Shown: one piece after another, positions 1 through 7,217 of the stretch | Layout of the letters: each line of letters starts with the position of its first letter | Position numbering within the stretch: position 1 is the first letter of the stretch | Assembly: GCA_004555855.1 (NCBI GenBank) | Contig: SFJQ01000065.1 | Coordinates: forward strand, 1-8,902 | Direction: 5' to 3' | From: [Eubacterium] saphenum | Lineage (GTDB): Bacteria > Bacillota > Clostridia > Oscillospirales > Ruminococcaceae | DNA length: 8,902 bases | Made by a program: the position numbers and the translations under genes | The notes under the pieces: generated by a model | What the model was told of the DNA's origin: nothing | The model's input: the letters and a program-made list of their open reading frames with translations, nothing else | Databases searched by the model: none

Positions 1-2924
1 CGCAGATCACCGAAATTACGGGAATTACCGATGAAATGGTTGAAAACGCGCCCTCCGAAAAGGACGCTCTTGAGGAATTTATAAAATTCGCGGGAAACGG
101 CGTGCTTGTTGCGCACAACGCGAATTTCGATACATCGTTTATCAGAGCCGGCTGTGCAAGGCAGAACATCAACTACAAATTCAACTTTGTCGATACCGTT
201 GGAATTTGCCGCGCAGCTTTGCCGCGCCTGAAAAACCACAAGCTCGATACCGTTGCCAAGGAGTACAAGCTCGGAGATTTTAACCATCATCGTGCCGTTG
301 ACGACGCGAAAATGCTGGCAAAAATCTTTCAGTGCCTGCTAAACGACGCGGAAAAGCTCGGAAAACTCACAAAGCTCGGCGATTTGAACGACCTTTTCGG
401 CGGCGTTGACGCGAAAAAGCTGCCGACTTATCACATGATAATCCTCGCGCAGAACAAGGTTGGCTTGAAAAATCTGTACAAGCTGATTTCGCTCTCAAAC
501 CTTGAGTATTTCTACAAAAAGCCGCGCATTCCGCTCTCTGAGCTGCAAAAACACCGCGAGGGCTTGATAATCGGATCGGCGTGCGAAGCGGGAGAGCTTT
601 TCAGGGCAATTCTCGATGAAAAATCACCCGAGGAAATCGATGAAATCGCGTCGATTTACGATTACTACGAAATCCAGCCGATTTGCAACAACGAGTTTTT
701 GGTTCGCGAGGGGAGAGTTCCCGACAACGAAGCGCTGCGTATGCTCAACCGCAAAATTGTAAAGCTCGCCGAAAAGCACGGAAAGCTCTGTGTGGCGACC
801 TGCGACGTTCACTTCAAGGATAAGGAAGACGGCATTTTCCGCAAGATTTTGCAGGCGGGACAGGGCTATAAGGACGTAGACCATCAAGCGGATTTGTACT
901 TCAGAACAACCGATGAAATGCTGGAAGAATTCGCATATCTCGGCGAGGAAAAGGCATTTGAGGTTGTCGTGACGAACACTAACAAAATTGCCGATATGAT
1001 TGACGGCGATATCCGACCTATTCCCAAAGGCACATTTACTCCGTCAATTGAAGGCGCTGAGCAGGAGCTTCAGGATTTGTGCTGGGGAAGGGCAAACGCC
1101 TGGTACAAGGAAGACGGAAAAGACCTTCCCGAAATCGTTGAAAGCCGCCTGAAACGCGAGCTGGAGTCGATTATCAAGTACGGCTTCTCGGTGCTTTATA
1201 TGATTGCTCAGAAGCTCGTAAAATACTCCGAGGACAACGGTTACCTTGTCGGTTCGCGTGGTTCGGTCGGCTCATCGTTTGTCGCGATAATGTCGGGAAT
1301 TTCCGAGGTTAACCCGCTTGCTCCGCACTATCGCTGCCCGAAATGCCGCCACAGCGAGTTTGTAACCGACGGCTCGGTTGGCTCGGGATTTGACCTTCCG
1401 CCGAAAAACTGCCCGAACTGCGGTATCGATATGATTCGCGACGGTCACGATATCCCGTTTGAAACGTTCCTCGGCTTCAAGGGCGACAAAGCGCCCGATA
1501 TCGACTTGAATTTCTCGGGCGAGGTTCAGGGCAAGGTTCACCGTTACACCGAAGAATTGTTCGGTAAAGACCACGTTTTCAAGGCGGGAACAATCTCCGC
1601 TGTCAAGGACAAAACCGCGTTCGGATTTGTCAAAAAATACTGCGATGAACACGGATTTACGTTCAATGACGCGGAAATCGAACGTTTGACAATCGGCTGC
1701 ACCGGCGTTAAGAGAACGACCTCTCAGCACCCCGGCGGAATGGTTGTTGTGCCGAATGATTATGAAGTGTACGATTTCACGCCGGTTCAGCACCCTGCCG
1801 ATAAAACCGAGAGCGATATGATAACAACGCACTTCGACTTCCATGCGCTCCACGACACGATTTTGAAGCTGGACGAACTTGGCCACGATGTGCCGACGCT
1901 TTACAAGCACCTCGAAGATATGACGGGAATGAAAATTGCCGATGTTCCTACCTCCGACCCGCTTGTGTATAAGCTGTTCGTGTCAACCGAGCCGCTCAAT
2001 CTTCAGGAGGATATCGGCGTAAAGAGCGGCACTTTCGGAATACCCGAGTTTGGAACAGGCTTTGCGATGCAGATGCTTCAGGACGCGCAGCCGAAGAATT
2101 TCTCTGATTTATTGCAGATTTCGGGACTTTCGCACGGCACGGACGTTTGGCTGGGCAACGCGCAGGATTTGATTAAAAACGGCACTTGTACGATTTCGGA
2201 CGTTATCGGAACGCGCGACAGCATAATGGTTTATCTTATGCACAAGGGAGTTGAACCGGGGCTTGCGTTCAAGATAATGGAAATCACGCGTAAGGGCAAC
2301 GCGAAAAAGCTGTTCAACGATGAAATTTACAAGGCGTTCGAGGACAACAACGTTCCCGAATGGTACGTTGAAAGCTGTAAGAAAATCAAGTATATGTTCC
2401 CGAAAGCGCACGCGGCGGCTTATGTAACGGCGGCGGTAAAGCTGGCGTGGTTCAAGATACACAAGCCGGCTGAGTTTTATGCGGCAACGCTTACGAAGCA
2501 TACCGAAAATATGGAGCTTGAGGTTATTATGAGAGGCAAGGAAGCTGTTAAACAGCGCATTCAGGACATTCGCAACAATCCAAAGCCCACAGCAAAGGAA
2601 GAAGGCACTCTTGACGCGCTGCTGCTGGTTTACGAGATGATGGCGCGCGGAATTGACGCTCTGCCCGTTGACGCGAAGAAATCGAATGCGGTAACTTACG
2701 TTGTCGAGGACGGAAAGCTCAGAATGCCGTTTATGGCGGTTTCGGGCTGCGGAGAAACGGCGGCGATAAAGCTGAAAGAGGTTATCGACAGCGGCGACGC
2801 TCTGAGCATTGATGAAATTCAGTCAATGAGCGGCGTAAACAGCACGGTTATAGAAAAGCTGAAGGATATGGGAGTGTTTAACGGCTATCAGCAGTCCGCT
2901 CAATTTACACTTTTTGACATGTAA
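1..2924 (+). CDS. polC: DNA polymerase III alpha subunit, PolC type (5'-truncated by window edge)
   Basis: This is the replicative DNA polymerase with built-in 3'-5' proofreading exonuclease. The frame is already open at the left edge; the first full codon is at base 3, so 973 residues are visible of a protein usually about 1,400-1,450 long. Missing are the N-terminal domains, the first PHP part and exonuclease motif I. Visible in order, counted from base 3: exonuclease motif VAHNANFD (36-43), motif HHRAVDD (95-101), the second PHP part (about 140-300), the PolC signature GSRGSVGSS (417-425), a four-cysteine zinc finger (C445, C448, C470, C473), the catalytic pair in PDIDLNF (D499, D501), and a probable third catalytic Asp in KLDELGHD (D624). 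The C-terminus QFTLFDM (967-973) matches the QxxLF sliding-clamp binding motif. Nothing looks broken. The ATG at 36 is internal, not the start. The gene ends 148 bases before hisZ. Confidence 0.97.
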   Translation, partial: QITEITGITDEMVENAPSEKDALEEFIKFAGNGVLVAHNANFDTSFIRAGCARQNINYKFNFVDTVGICRAALPRLKNHKLDTVAKEYKLGDFNHHRAVDDAKMLAKIFQCLLNDAEKLGKLTKLGDLNDLFGGVDAKKLPTYHMIILAQNKVGLKNLYKLISLSNLEYFYKKPRIPLSELQKHREGLIIGSACEAGELFRAILDEKSPEEIDEIASIYDYYEIQPICNNEFLVREGRVPDNEALRMLNRKIVKLAEKHGKLCVATCDVHFKDKEDGIFRKILQAGQGYKDVDHQADLYFRTTDEMLEEFAYLGEEKAFEVVVTNTNKIADMIDGDIRPIPKGTFTPSIEGAEQELQDLCWGRANAWYKEDGKDLPEIVESRLKRELESIIKYGFSVLYMIAQKLVKYSEDNGYLVGSRGSVGSSFVAIMSGISEVNPLAPHYRCPKCRHSEFVTDGSVGSGFDLPPKNCPNCGIDMIRDGHDIPFETFLGFKGDKAPDIDLNFSGEVQGKVHRYTEELFGKDHVFKAGTISAVKDKTAFGFVKKYCDEHGFTFNDAEIERLTIGCTGVKRTTSQHPGGMVVVPNDYEVYDFTPVQHPADKTESDMITTHFDFHALHDTILKLDELGHDVPTLYKHLEDMTGMKIADVPTSDPLVYKLFVSTEPLNLQEDIGVKSGTFGIPEFGTGFAMQMLQDAQPKNFSDLLQISGLSHGTDVWLGNAQDLIKNGTCTISDVIGTRDSIMVYLMHKGVEPGLAFKIMEITRKGNAKKLFNDEIYKAFEDNNVPEWYVESCKKIKYMFPKAHAAAYVTAAVKLAWFKIHKPAEFYAATLTKHTENMELEVIMRGKEAVKQRIQDIRNNPKPTAKEEGTLDALLLVYEMMARGIDALPVDAKKSNAVTYVVEDGKLRMPFMAVSGCGETAAIKLKEVIDSGDALSIDEIQSMSGVNSTVIEKLKDMGVFNGYQQSAQFTLFDM

Positions 2925-2977
2925 ATTTCAACATTGTTCAAAATTTTAGGTAAATTTGGCGAAAAATATTACTTTGC

Positions 2978-3006
2978 TTGACAAATATCAAACAATGTGC
3001 TATTAT
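2978..3006 (+). promoter_or_regulatory. Predicted sigma-A promoter of the his operon
   Basis: A perfect -35 box TTGACA (2978-2983) is followed by a 17-base spacer and a -10 box TATTAT (3001-3006, one mismatch to consensus). The bases TGC just before it (2998-3000) give an extended -10. Transcription would start near 3013, leaving an untranslated leader of about 60 bases before hisZ. That leader is too short for a T-box. A promoter this close to consensus would be strong if unregulated, which fits repression through the dyad that covers its -10 box. Start point and strength are inferred. Confidence 0.82.
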
Positions 3007-3038
3007 ATTATAGTGACGTGATAACATAATAGCACATT
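2994..3038. promoter_or_regulatory. 45-bp dyad over the his promoter, candidate repressor operator
   Basis: The arms AATGTGCTATTAT (2994-3006) and ATAATAGCACATT (3026-3038) are perfect 13-base inverted repeats. The spacer adds further complementarity (3008-3011 with 3021-3024, and 3015 with 3017), so 18 of 22 symmetric pairs match around base 3016. The left arm includes the extended -10 box; the right arm falls at about +14 to +26. Arm centres are 32 bp apart, about three helical turns, so two dimers could bind one face. Because the left arm is upstream of the predicted start, this cannot be an RNA hairpin made from this promoter. I infer a DNA operator. A TrpR-family regulator (YerC/HisR) has been proposed for his genes in Bacillota and is one candidate, but I cannot assign the protein. 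Confidence 0.68.
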
Positions 3039-3044
3039 ATCACG
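3017..3044 (+). promoter_or_regulatory. Possible 5'-leader hairpin of hisZ mRNA
   Basis: CGTGATAA (3017-3024) and TTATCACG (3037-3044) are perfect 8-base inverted repeats around a 12-base loop. Both lie within the predicted leader, so the transcript could form this stem. It ends about 18 bases before the AGAGGA ribosome binding site of hisZ (3063-3068) and has no following T-run, so it is not a terminator. It could stabilise the 5' end, or it may be a second DNA operator half-site overlapping the larger dyad. Confidence 0.4.
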
Positions 3045-3072
3045 CTAAAGCGAAAGGGAACGAGAGGAAAAT

Positions 3073-4269
3073 ATGAGAAGAAACGACTGGCTTACGCCCG
3101 AGGGTACTCGGGACCTGCTCTTTGAGGAATGCGCGGCGAAGCGGCTGCTTGAGGAGAGAATTACGGGAATTTTCGAAAGCTACGGCTACTCCGAGGTGAT
3201 AACGCCCGGAATTGAATTTTACGATGTTTTCAACGGTAAAACGCGGCATTTTTCACCCGAAACGATGTACAAGCTCGTTGACGGGAAAAATCGTCTGATG
3301 GTGCTTCGTCCCGACACGACAATGCCGATTGCAAGACTTTGCTCGACAAGACTTCGCGGGGAAGAGCTTCCGCTGAAGCTGTTTTACAATCAGAGCATTT
3401 TTATGGTGAACCCCAAAGACAGCGGCCGCGACGATGAATTTGAGCAGAGCGGAATTGAGATAATCGGCGGCGAAAACGAGGACTCGGATTACGAAGCGCT
3501 GTTTCTTGCGGCAAAGGCGCTTCGGGAGTGCAACGAGGATTATCGTCTGGAAATAGGCGACAGCGGAATTTTCAGTGAGCTGCTCTCTCAGTCCGATTAC
3601 TCGGACGAAGCTCAGATTGATAATTTAAGGCAAATTATCGAGAGCAAAAATCTGCCGGCGCTTGATTTTCTGCTGGCAAATGAAACGGATAATTCAGCAG
3701 AAGCTCTGAGAATGCTTCCAAGCCTTTTCGGCGGCTTCGAGGTATTTGAACAGGCGCGAAATCATCTTCACGGCGACGCTCTTGAGCAAAAGCTCGCGCG
3801 GCTTGAAAAGCTCTGCCGTGAGTTGTCGGAAATCGTCCCCGAGGAGAAAATCCGCGTTGATTTGGGACTTGTGAACAAGAAAAACTACTACACGGGCATA
3901 ATCTTCAAGGGCTACGTTGAGGGCTATGGACAGCCTGTTTTGTCGGGCGGACGCTATGATTCGCTTATCGGGGAGTTTGGCGGTACGGACGCGAAAGCGG
4001 TCGGTTTTGCCGTGAACATCGAAGCGGCGGCGAAGGTTTACCTCAAAAACAAGGGCAAGACGCTTACGAAAAACGCAGATGTGCTTGTGTTCTCAAAGAG
4101 CAAAATCGCGGCTCTCAAGGCTTGCGAGAAGCTGATTTCCGAGGGCTTTACGGTTCGGAATTTTAACGGCGGGTGCCCGAAATGCGCGGAAAAATTCGCG
4201 AAGGCTCACGGAATACACAAACTCGAAATTATTGATGAAAACGGCGAGATTGAAAGCAGGGAGGTGTGA
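3073..4269 (+). CDS. hisZ: ATP phosphoribosyltransferase regulatory subunit HisZ
   Basis: HisZ is a histidyl-tRNA synthetase paralogue that lacks aminoacylation activity. It assembles with short-form HisG into the first enzyme of histidine synthesis and is needed for activity and histidine feedback. The 398-residue protein shows the class II synthetase fold: TPEGTRD (8-14), LRPDTT (78-83), EQSGIEIIGG from 124, NYYTGIIFKGY (271-281) and SGGRYDSL (291-298). Features that separate it from HisS are visible. The motif 2 region reads SIFMVNP (108-114), without the usual FRYE-type arginine, and LVNKKNYYTG replaces the LVRGLDYYTG-type histidine-binding loop. The C-terminal 60 or so residues are a short alpha/beta stretch with a lone CPKC (368-371), smaller than a full anticodon-binding domain. 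The adjacent short hisG is decisive support. The ATG at 3073 has AGAGGA upstream. hisG begins 2 bases after the stop. Confidence 0.94.
   Translation: MRRNDWLTPEGTRDLLFEECAAKRLLEERITGIFESYGYSEVITPGIEFYDVFNGKTRHFSPETMYKLVDGKNRLMVLRPDTTMPIARLCSTRLRGEELPLKLFYNQSIFMVNPKDSGRDDEFEQSGIEIIGGENEDSDYEALFLAAKALRECNEDYRLEIGDSGIFSELLSQSDYSDEAQIDNLRQIIESKNLPALDFLLANETDNSAEALRMLPSLFGGFEVFEQARNHLHGDALEQKLARLEKLCRELSEIVPEEKIRVDLGLVNKKNYYTGIIFKGYVEGYGQPVLSGGRYDSLIGEFGGTDAKAVGFAVNIEAAAKVYLKNKGKTLTKNADVLVFSKSKIAALKACEKLISEGFTVRNFNGGCPKCAEKFAKAHGIHKLEIIDENGEIESREV
4258..4266 (+). promoter_or_regulatory. Ribosome binding site deciding the hisG start
   Basis: AGGGAGGTG sits in the last codons of hisZ. The GTG at 4266 would overlap this site, while the in-frame GTG at 4272 lies 5 bases beyond it (7 beyond the GGAGG core), the normal spacing. 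I therefore place the hisG start at 4272. Confidence 0.75.
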
Positions 4270-4271
4270 CC

Positions 4272-4904
4272 GTGGAGAAGAAGAAAATCAGAATTGCGCT
4301 CACAAAGGGCAGAATTGAAAACAAAGCCGTGGACTTGTTGGATAAAAGCGGTTACGATGTAACAGACCTGCGCGAAAAGGGCAGACGGCTTATACTGACT
4401 ATTCCGAACGAGAATATCGAGGTTGTTCTGGCGAAAGCGGCAGATGTTATTACATACGTTGAGCACGGCGTCTGCGACCTCGGCGTTGTCGGAAAAGATA
4501 CGATTATGGAGCATGGCGGGAAATTCTACGAAATCGCGGATTTGGGTTTCGGGAAGTGCAAATTCGCGCTTGCCGTTAAAAAGGGAACGGATTTTTACAG
4601 CGGCTACGGCGTGAAAACAGTTGCCACAAAATACCCCGAGGTTACGCGAAATTTCTTTGAAAACAAGGGAATTGACGTGGATATCGTTAAAATCGAAGGC
4701 TCGGTTGAACTGGCGCCACTGGTTGGACTTTCGGACGGAATTGTGGATATTGTCGAAACGGGTACGACTCTCAAGGAAAACGGTCTTGAGGTAGTCGAGG
4801 ACGTTGCTCCGGTATCGGCAAGGCTTATCGCAAACACCGTCAGCATAAAGCTCAAACAGGAGCGAATTTTGGAGATTGTAAATCTGATTAAGGAGAATTT
4901 GTAA
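4272..4904 (+). CDS. hisG: ATP phosphoribosyltransferase catalytic subunit HisG, short form
   Basis: HisG joins ATP and PRPP to give phosphoribosyl-ATP, the committed step of histidine synthesis. At 210 residues it is the short form, which lacks the C-terminal histidine-binding regulatory domain of long HisG and depends on HisZ, encoded just upstream. Visible motifs are ALTKGR near the N-terminus (9-14), GVVGKD (71-76), and the family signature region from EGSVELAPLVGL (142-153) to VDIVETGTTL (158-167). The last part forms the PRPP-binding loop. A GTG start at 4272 is chosen over the GTG at 4266 because of Shine-Dalgarno spacing; the alternative would add two residues. The stop overlaps the hisD start by one base (TAATG), suggesting translational coupling. 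Confidence 0.96.
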   Translation: MEKKKIRIALTKGRIENKAVDLLDKSGYDVTDLREKGRRLILTIPNENIEVVLAKAADVITYVEHGVCDLGVVGKDTIMEHGGKFYEIADLGFGKCKFALAVKKGTDFYSGYGVKTVATKYPEVTRNFFENKGIDVDIVKIEGSVELAPLVGLSDGIVDIVETGTTLKENGLEVVEDVAPVSARLIANTVSIKLKQERILEIVNLIKENL

Positions 4905-6202
4905 TGATAAGAATTATCGAAGCAAACGGCGATGAAAAAAAGTTTCTCGCCGAAACCGAAAAGCGTGCGGGAGAAGTCGGCGCAGAGGTTGAGAAAACCG
5001 TAAAGGCAATTCTCGAGGACGTAAAGCAAAACGGCGACAAGGCTGTCAAGGCTTATACAGCAAAATTTGACTGCCCGAACGCGAAATATTATCGTGTTCC
5101 CGATGAGGCTATTCAGGACGCGCTCACCGAGGCAAACGAAAAATCGCCCGAATTTGTCGAGGCAATGCTGAATGCTGTTGAGAACATCACGGCTTTCCAC
5201 ACAAAACAAAAGCGCGAGGGATTTTGCGTAACCGAAGAAAACGGCGTTATAATGGGACAGCGCGTTCGCGGATTGGACAAGGTTGGGCTGTACGTTCCGG
5301 GCGGCACGGCGGCTTATCCGTCATCGGTTCTGATGAACGCAATTCCCGCGAAAATTGCCGGCGTTAAAGAGGTAATTATGGTTACACCTCCGCTTAAAGA
5401 CGGCTCGGTGAATAAGGATATTCTTGTTGCGGCGGCACTTTGCGGTGTTGACAGAATTTATCTCACAGGCGGCGCTCAGGCAATTGCCGCGCTTGCTTAC
5501 GGTACCGAGGAAATTCCGCGAGTTGAAAAAATTGTTGGTCCCGGCAATATTTTCGTTGCAACCGCGAAAAAGCTGGTTTACGGAAACGTTGATATTGATA
5601 TGGTTGCGGGACCCAGCGAAATTCTTGTTCTCGCGGACGAAACTGCAAATCCCGTTTATCTAGCGGCAGATTTGATGTCGCAGGCTGAACACGACAAGCT
5701 GGCAAGCGCGATTTTGATTACCACAAGCCGTGAAATTGCCGAAAAGACAAAGGCGGAAATTGAGCGTCAGATTCAGTATCTTTCAAGAAAAGAAATCATC
5801 GAGGAGTCGCTGAAAAATTACGGCGCGATTATCGTCTGCGATGATATGGATTACGCGATTGAAATTGCAAACAAAATTGCTCCCGAGCACCTTGAGGTTT
5901 GCTGTGAAAACCCGATGGAATATATCGGAAAGCTCGACAACGTTGGCTCGCTGTTCCTCGGAAATCACTCTCCCGAGCCTCTCGGCGACTATTACGCAGG
6001 ACCGAACCACGTTCTTCCGACAGGCGGCACAGCGAGATTTTACTCGCCACTCGGTGTTGACAGCTTTGTAAAGCGTTCAAGCTATATCTGCTATACAAAG
6101 GACGCGCTTCTTGACGCGGCGGACGATATTATCCTGATTGCAAACCGCGAACAGCTTACCGCTCACGCAAATTCGATTGCAGTGAGAAAAGACGGGAATT
6201 GA
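4904..6202 (+). CDS. hisD: Histidinol dehydrogenase HisD
   Basis: HisD is a zinc- and NAD-dependent enzyme that oxidises L-histidinol through histidinal to L-histidine, the last two steps of the pathway. The 432 residues match the usual length. All key residues are visible at positions close to those of the E. coli enzyme: zinc ligands Q260 and H263 in SQAEHDKL, D362 in GDYYAGPNHV and H421 in LTAHANS, and the catalytic pair E328-H329 in APEHLE. Also present are VPGGTAAYPSS (131-141) and AGPSEIL (235-241). The ATG is preceded by AGGAG (4891-4895) at 8 bases and overlaps the hisG stop by one base. In many his operons hisC follows hisD; here hisB follows directly, its ATG 8 bases after the hisD stop. 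Confidence 0.98.
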   Translation: MIRIIEANGDEKKFLAETEKRAGEVGAEVEKTVKAILEDVKQNGDKAVKAYTAKFDCPNAKYYRVPDEAIQDALTEANEKSPEFVEAMLNAVENITAFHTKQKREGFCVTEENGVIMGQRVRGLDKVGLYVPGGTAAYPSSVLMNAIPAKIAGVKEVIMVTPPLKDGSVNKDILVAAALCGVDRIYLTGGAQAIAALAYGTEEIPRVEKIVGPGNIFVATAKKLVYGNVDIDMVAGPSEILVLADETANPVYLAADLMSQAEHDKLASAILITTSREIAEKTKAEIERQIQYLSRKEIIEESLKNYGAIIVCDDMDYAIEIANKIAPEHLEVCCENPMEYIGKLDNVGSLFLGNHSPEPLGDYYAGPNHVLPTGGTARFYSPLGVDSFVKRSSYICYTKDALLDAADDIILIANREQLTAHANSIAVRKDGN

Positions 6203-6204
6203 GG
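6201..6204 (+). promoter_or_regulatory. Ribosome binding site deciding the hisB start
   Basis: GAGG overlapping the hisD stop lies 6 bases before the ATG at 6211. An in-frame TTG at 6199 would precede this site and has no ribosome binding site of its own at proper spacing, so 6211 is the start. The protein then begins MRIADITRKT, as HisB proteins usually do. Confidence 0.7.
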
Positions 6205-6210
6205 AAAAAT

Positions 6211-6786
6211 ATGAGAATAGCAGACATTACCAGAAAAACAAAGGAAACCGTTATTTCTGCGTCGCTCAATCTTGACGGCGGGGAAGTGAAAATTAATACG
6301 GGAATAGGTTTTCTCGACCACATGCTGACTGCGCTTGGGGTTCACGGCGGGTTCGGGCTTACGCTCGAAGCCAAAGGCGACCTTGAAGTTGACGGTCATC
6401 ACACCGCCGAGGACGTGGGAATTGTTCTCGGAAAAGCGTTTGGCGAAGCGCTCGGCGATAAGGGCGGGATTGTGCGCTACGGAAGCGCGTTCATTCCGAT
6501 GGACGAAGCGCTCGGCTTCTGCGCGGTTGATATCAGCGGCAGACCGTTTCTCGTGTTCAACGCTGAGTTCACAAACGAGAAAATCGGCGAGCTTGATACC
6601 TGTCTTATCGAGGAATTTATGAGAGCGTTCGCGTTTAACGCGGGGATTACACTTCACCTGCGCTGCGAATACGGCAAAAACGACCACCACAAGGCTGAAG
6701 CACTTTTCAAGGCGCTTGCTTACGCGCTTAAAGCGGCTACACGTCAAAACTCGGGCGAGATTGTATCGACAAAGGGTGTTCTTTGA
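6211..6786 (+). CDS. hisB: Imidazoleglycerol-phosphate dehydratase HisB (monofunctional)
   Basis: HisB dehydrates imidazole glycerol phosphate to imidazole acetol phosphate using manganese. At 191 residues it is the monofunctional form, with no fused histidinol-phosphatase domain, so a separate phosphatase must exist outside this window. The repeated metal-binding signatures are intact: GIGFLDHML (31-39), DGHHTAEDVG (61-70) and GKNDHHKAEALFKAL (155-169). The stop codon overlaps the ATG of the Nudix gene by one base (TGATG), so the two are probably translationally coupled. Confidence 0.97.
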   Translation: MRIADITRKTKETVISASLNLDGGEVKINTGIGFLDHMLTALGVHGGFGLTLEAKGDLEVDGHHTAEDVGIVLGKAFGEALGDKGGIVRYGSAFIPMDEALGFCAVDISGRPFLVFNAEFTNEKIGELDTCLIEEFMRAFAFNAGITLHLRCEYGKNDHHKAEALFKALAYALKAATRQNSGEIVSTKGVL

Positions 6787-7217
6787 TGCAGGGGTATAAC
6801 CTTATTGTCGTTTTCTCGGCTGACGGTAAGAAAATGCTTATGTGTGAGCGAATAAAAGACCCGTACAAAGGGCTGAAAAACTTTGTCGGCGGGAAGATTG
6901 AGTTGGGCGAAAGCGGCGAAAACGCGGCTTATCGCGAGCTTTTTGAGGAAACGGGAATAATGCGGCAGGATATCGGACTTACTCACCTTATGGATTTCAC
7001 CTATCCGCTCGACCCTTGCTACGTCGAGGTTTACGCGGGGCAGCTCAGGCGTGATGTACAAATAAAAGGCGAGGAAAATCCGCTTTTCTGGAGCGGTCTT
7101 GACTGTAATTTTTTTGATATGCGCGAGTATGCGGGCGAGGGAAATATCGGTCACATAATGGAGCATATCAAGCTGAATTATGACAAAATATTCCTGACGA
7201 AAGGTGAGTTGATATGA
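6786..7217 (+). CDS. Nudix (MutT-like) hydrolase embedded in the his operon
   Basis: Nudix enzymes cleave nucleoside diphosphates linked to another group, releasing a monophosphate or pyrophosphate. This 143-residue protein carries a complete Nudix box at 36-58, GX5E then X7 then RELFEETGI, with the metal-binding REXXEE glutamates intact (E51, E54, E55). The stretch NFVGGKIE before it resembles 8-oxo-dGTP diphosphatase-type members. A conserved-looking GEGNIGHIMEHI lies near the C-terminus. No signal peptide or membrane segment is visible, so it should be cytosolic. It overlaps hisB by one base and hisH by four (ATGA), with AAAGGTGAG before hisH inside its 3' end, so it is a true operon member. 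Its substrate cannot be read from sequence. Nucleotide-pool cleaning, or phosphoribosyl-ATP pyrophosphatase (the HisE job), are both possible; the second is only suggested by position. Confidence 0.92.
   Translation: MQGYNLIVVFSADGKKMLMCERIKDPYKGLKNFVGGKIELGESGENAAYRELFEETGIMRQDIGLTHLMDFTYPLDPCYVEVYAGQLRRDVQIKGEENPLFWSGLDCNFFDMREYAGEGNIGHIMEHIKLNYDKIFLTKGELI

Noticed and set aside
1272..1910. Long open frame on the minus strand inside polC
   Set aside because: It lies fully under conserved PolC coding sequence including the catalytic PDIDLNF region, and its translation resembles no family. Similar minus-strand frames at 2109-2501, 4604-5209 and 6163-6747 were rejected for the same reason.
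2925..2977. Rho-independent terminator after polC
   Set aside because: The region is AT-rich with only weak dyads and no stable GC stem followed by a T-run.
3026..3054. Mirror-image minus-strand promoter in the right arm of the dyad
   Set aside because: The symmetry copies the extended -10 box, but the matching -35 position reads TTCGCT and no minus-strand gene follows.
2925..3072. T-box or histidine leader-peptide attenuator in front of hisZ
   Set aside because: The leader from the predicted start is only about 60 bases, with no run of His codons, no recognisable T-box sequence and no terminator stem with a T-run.
4266..4268. hisG start at this GTG, giving MTVEKKK
   Set aside because: It overlaps the AGGGAGGTG ribosome binding site; the GTG at 4272 has correct spacing. 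The choice changes only two residues.
3073..4269. Histidyl-tRNA synthetase (HisS) instead of HisZ
   Set aside because: Motif 2 arginine and the RGLDYYTG-type loop are missing, the C-terminal domain is short, and a short-form hisG that needs HisZ follows.
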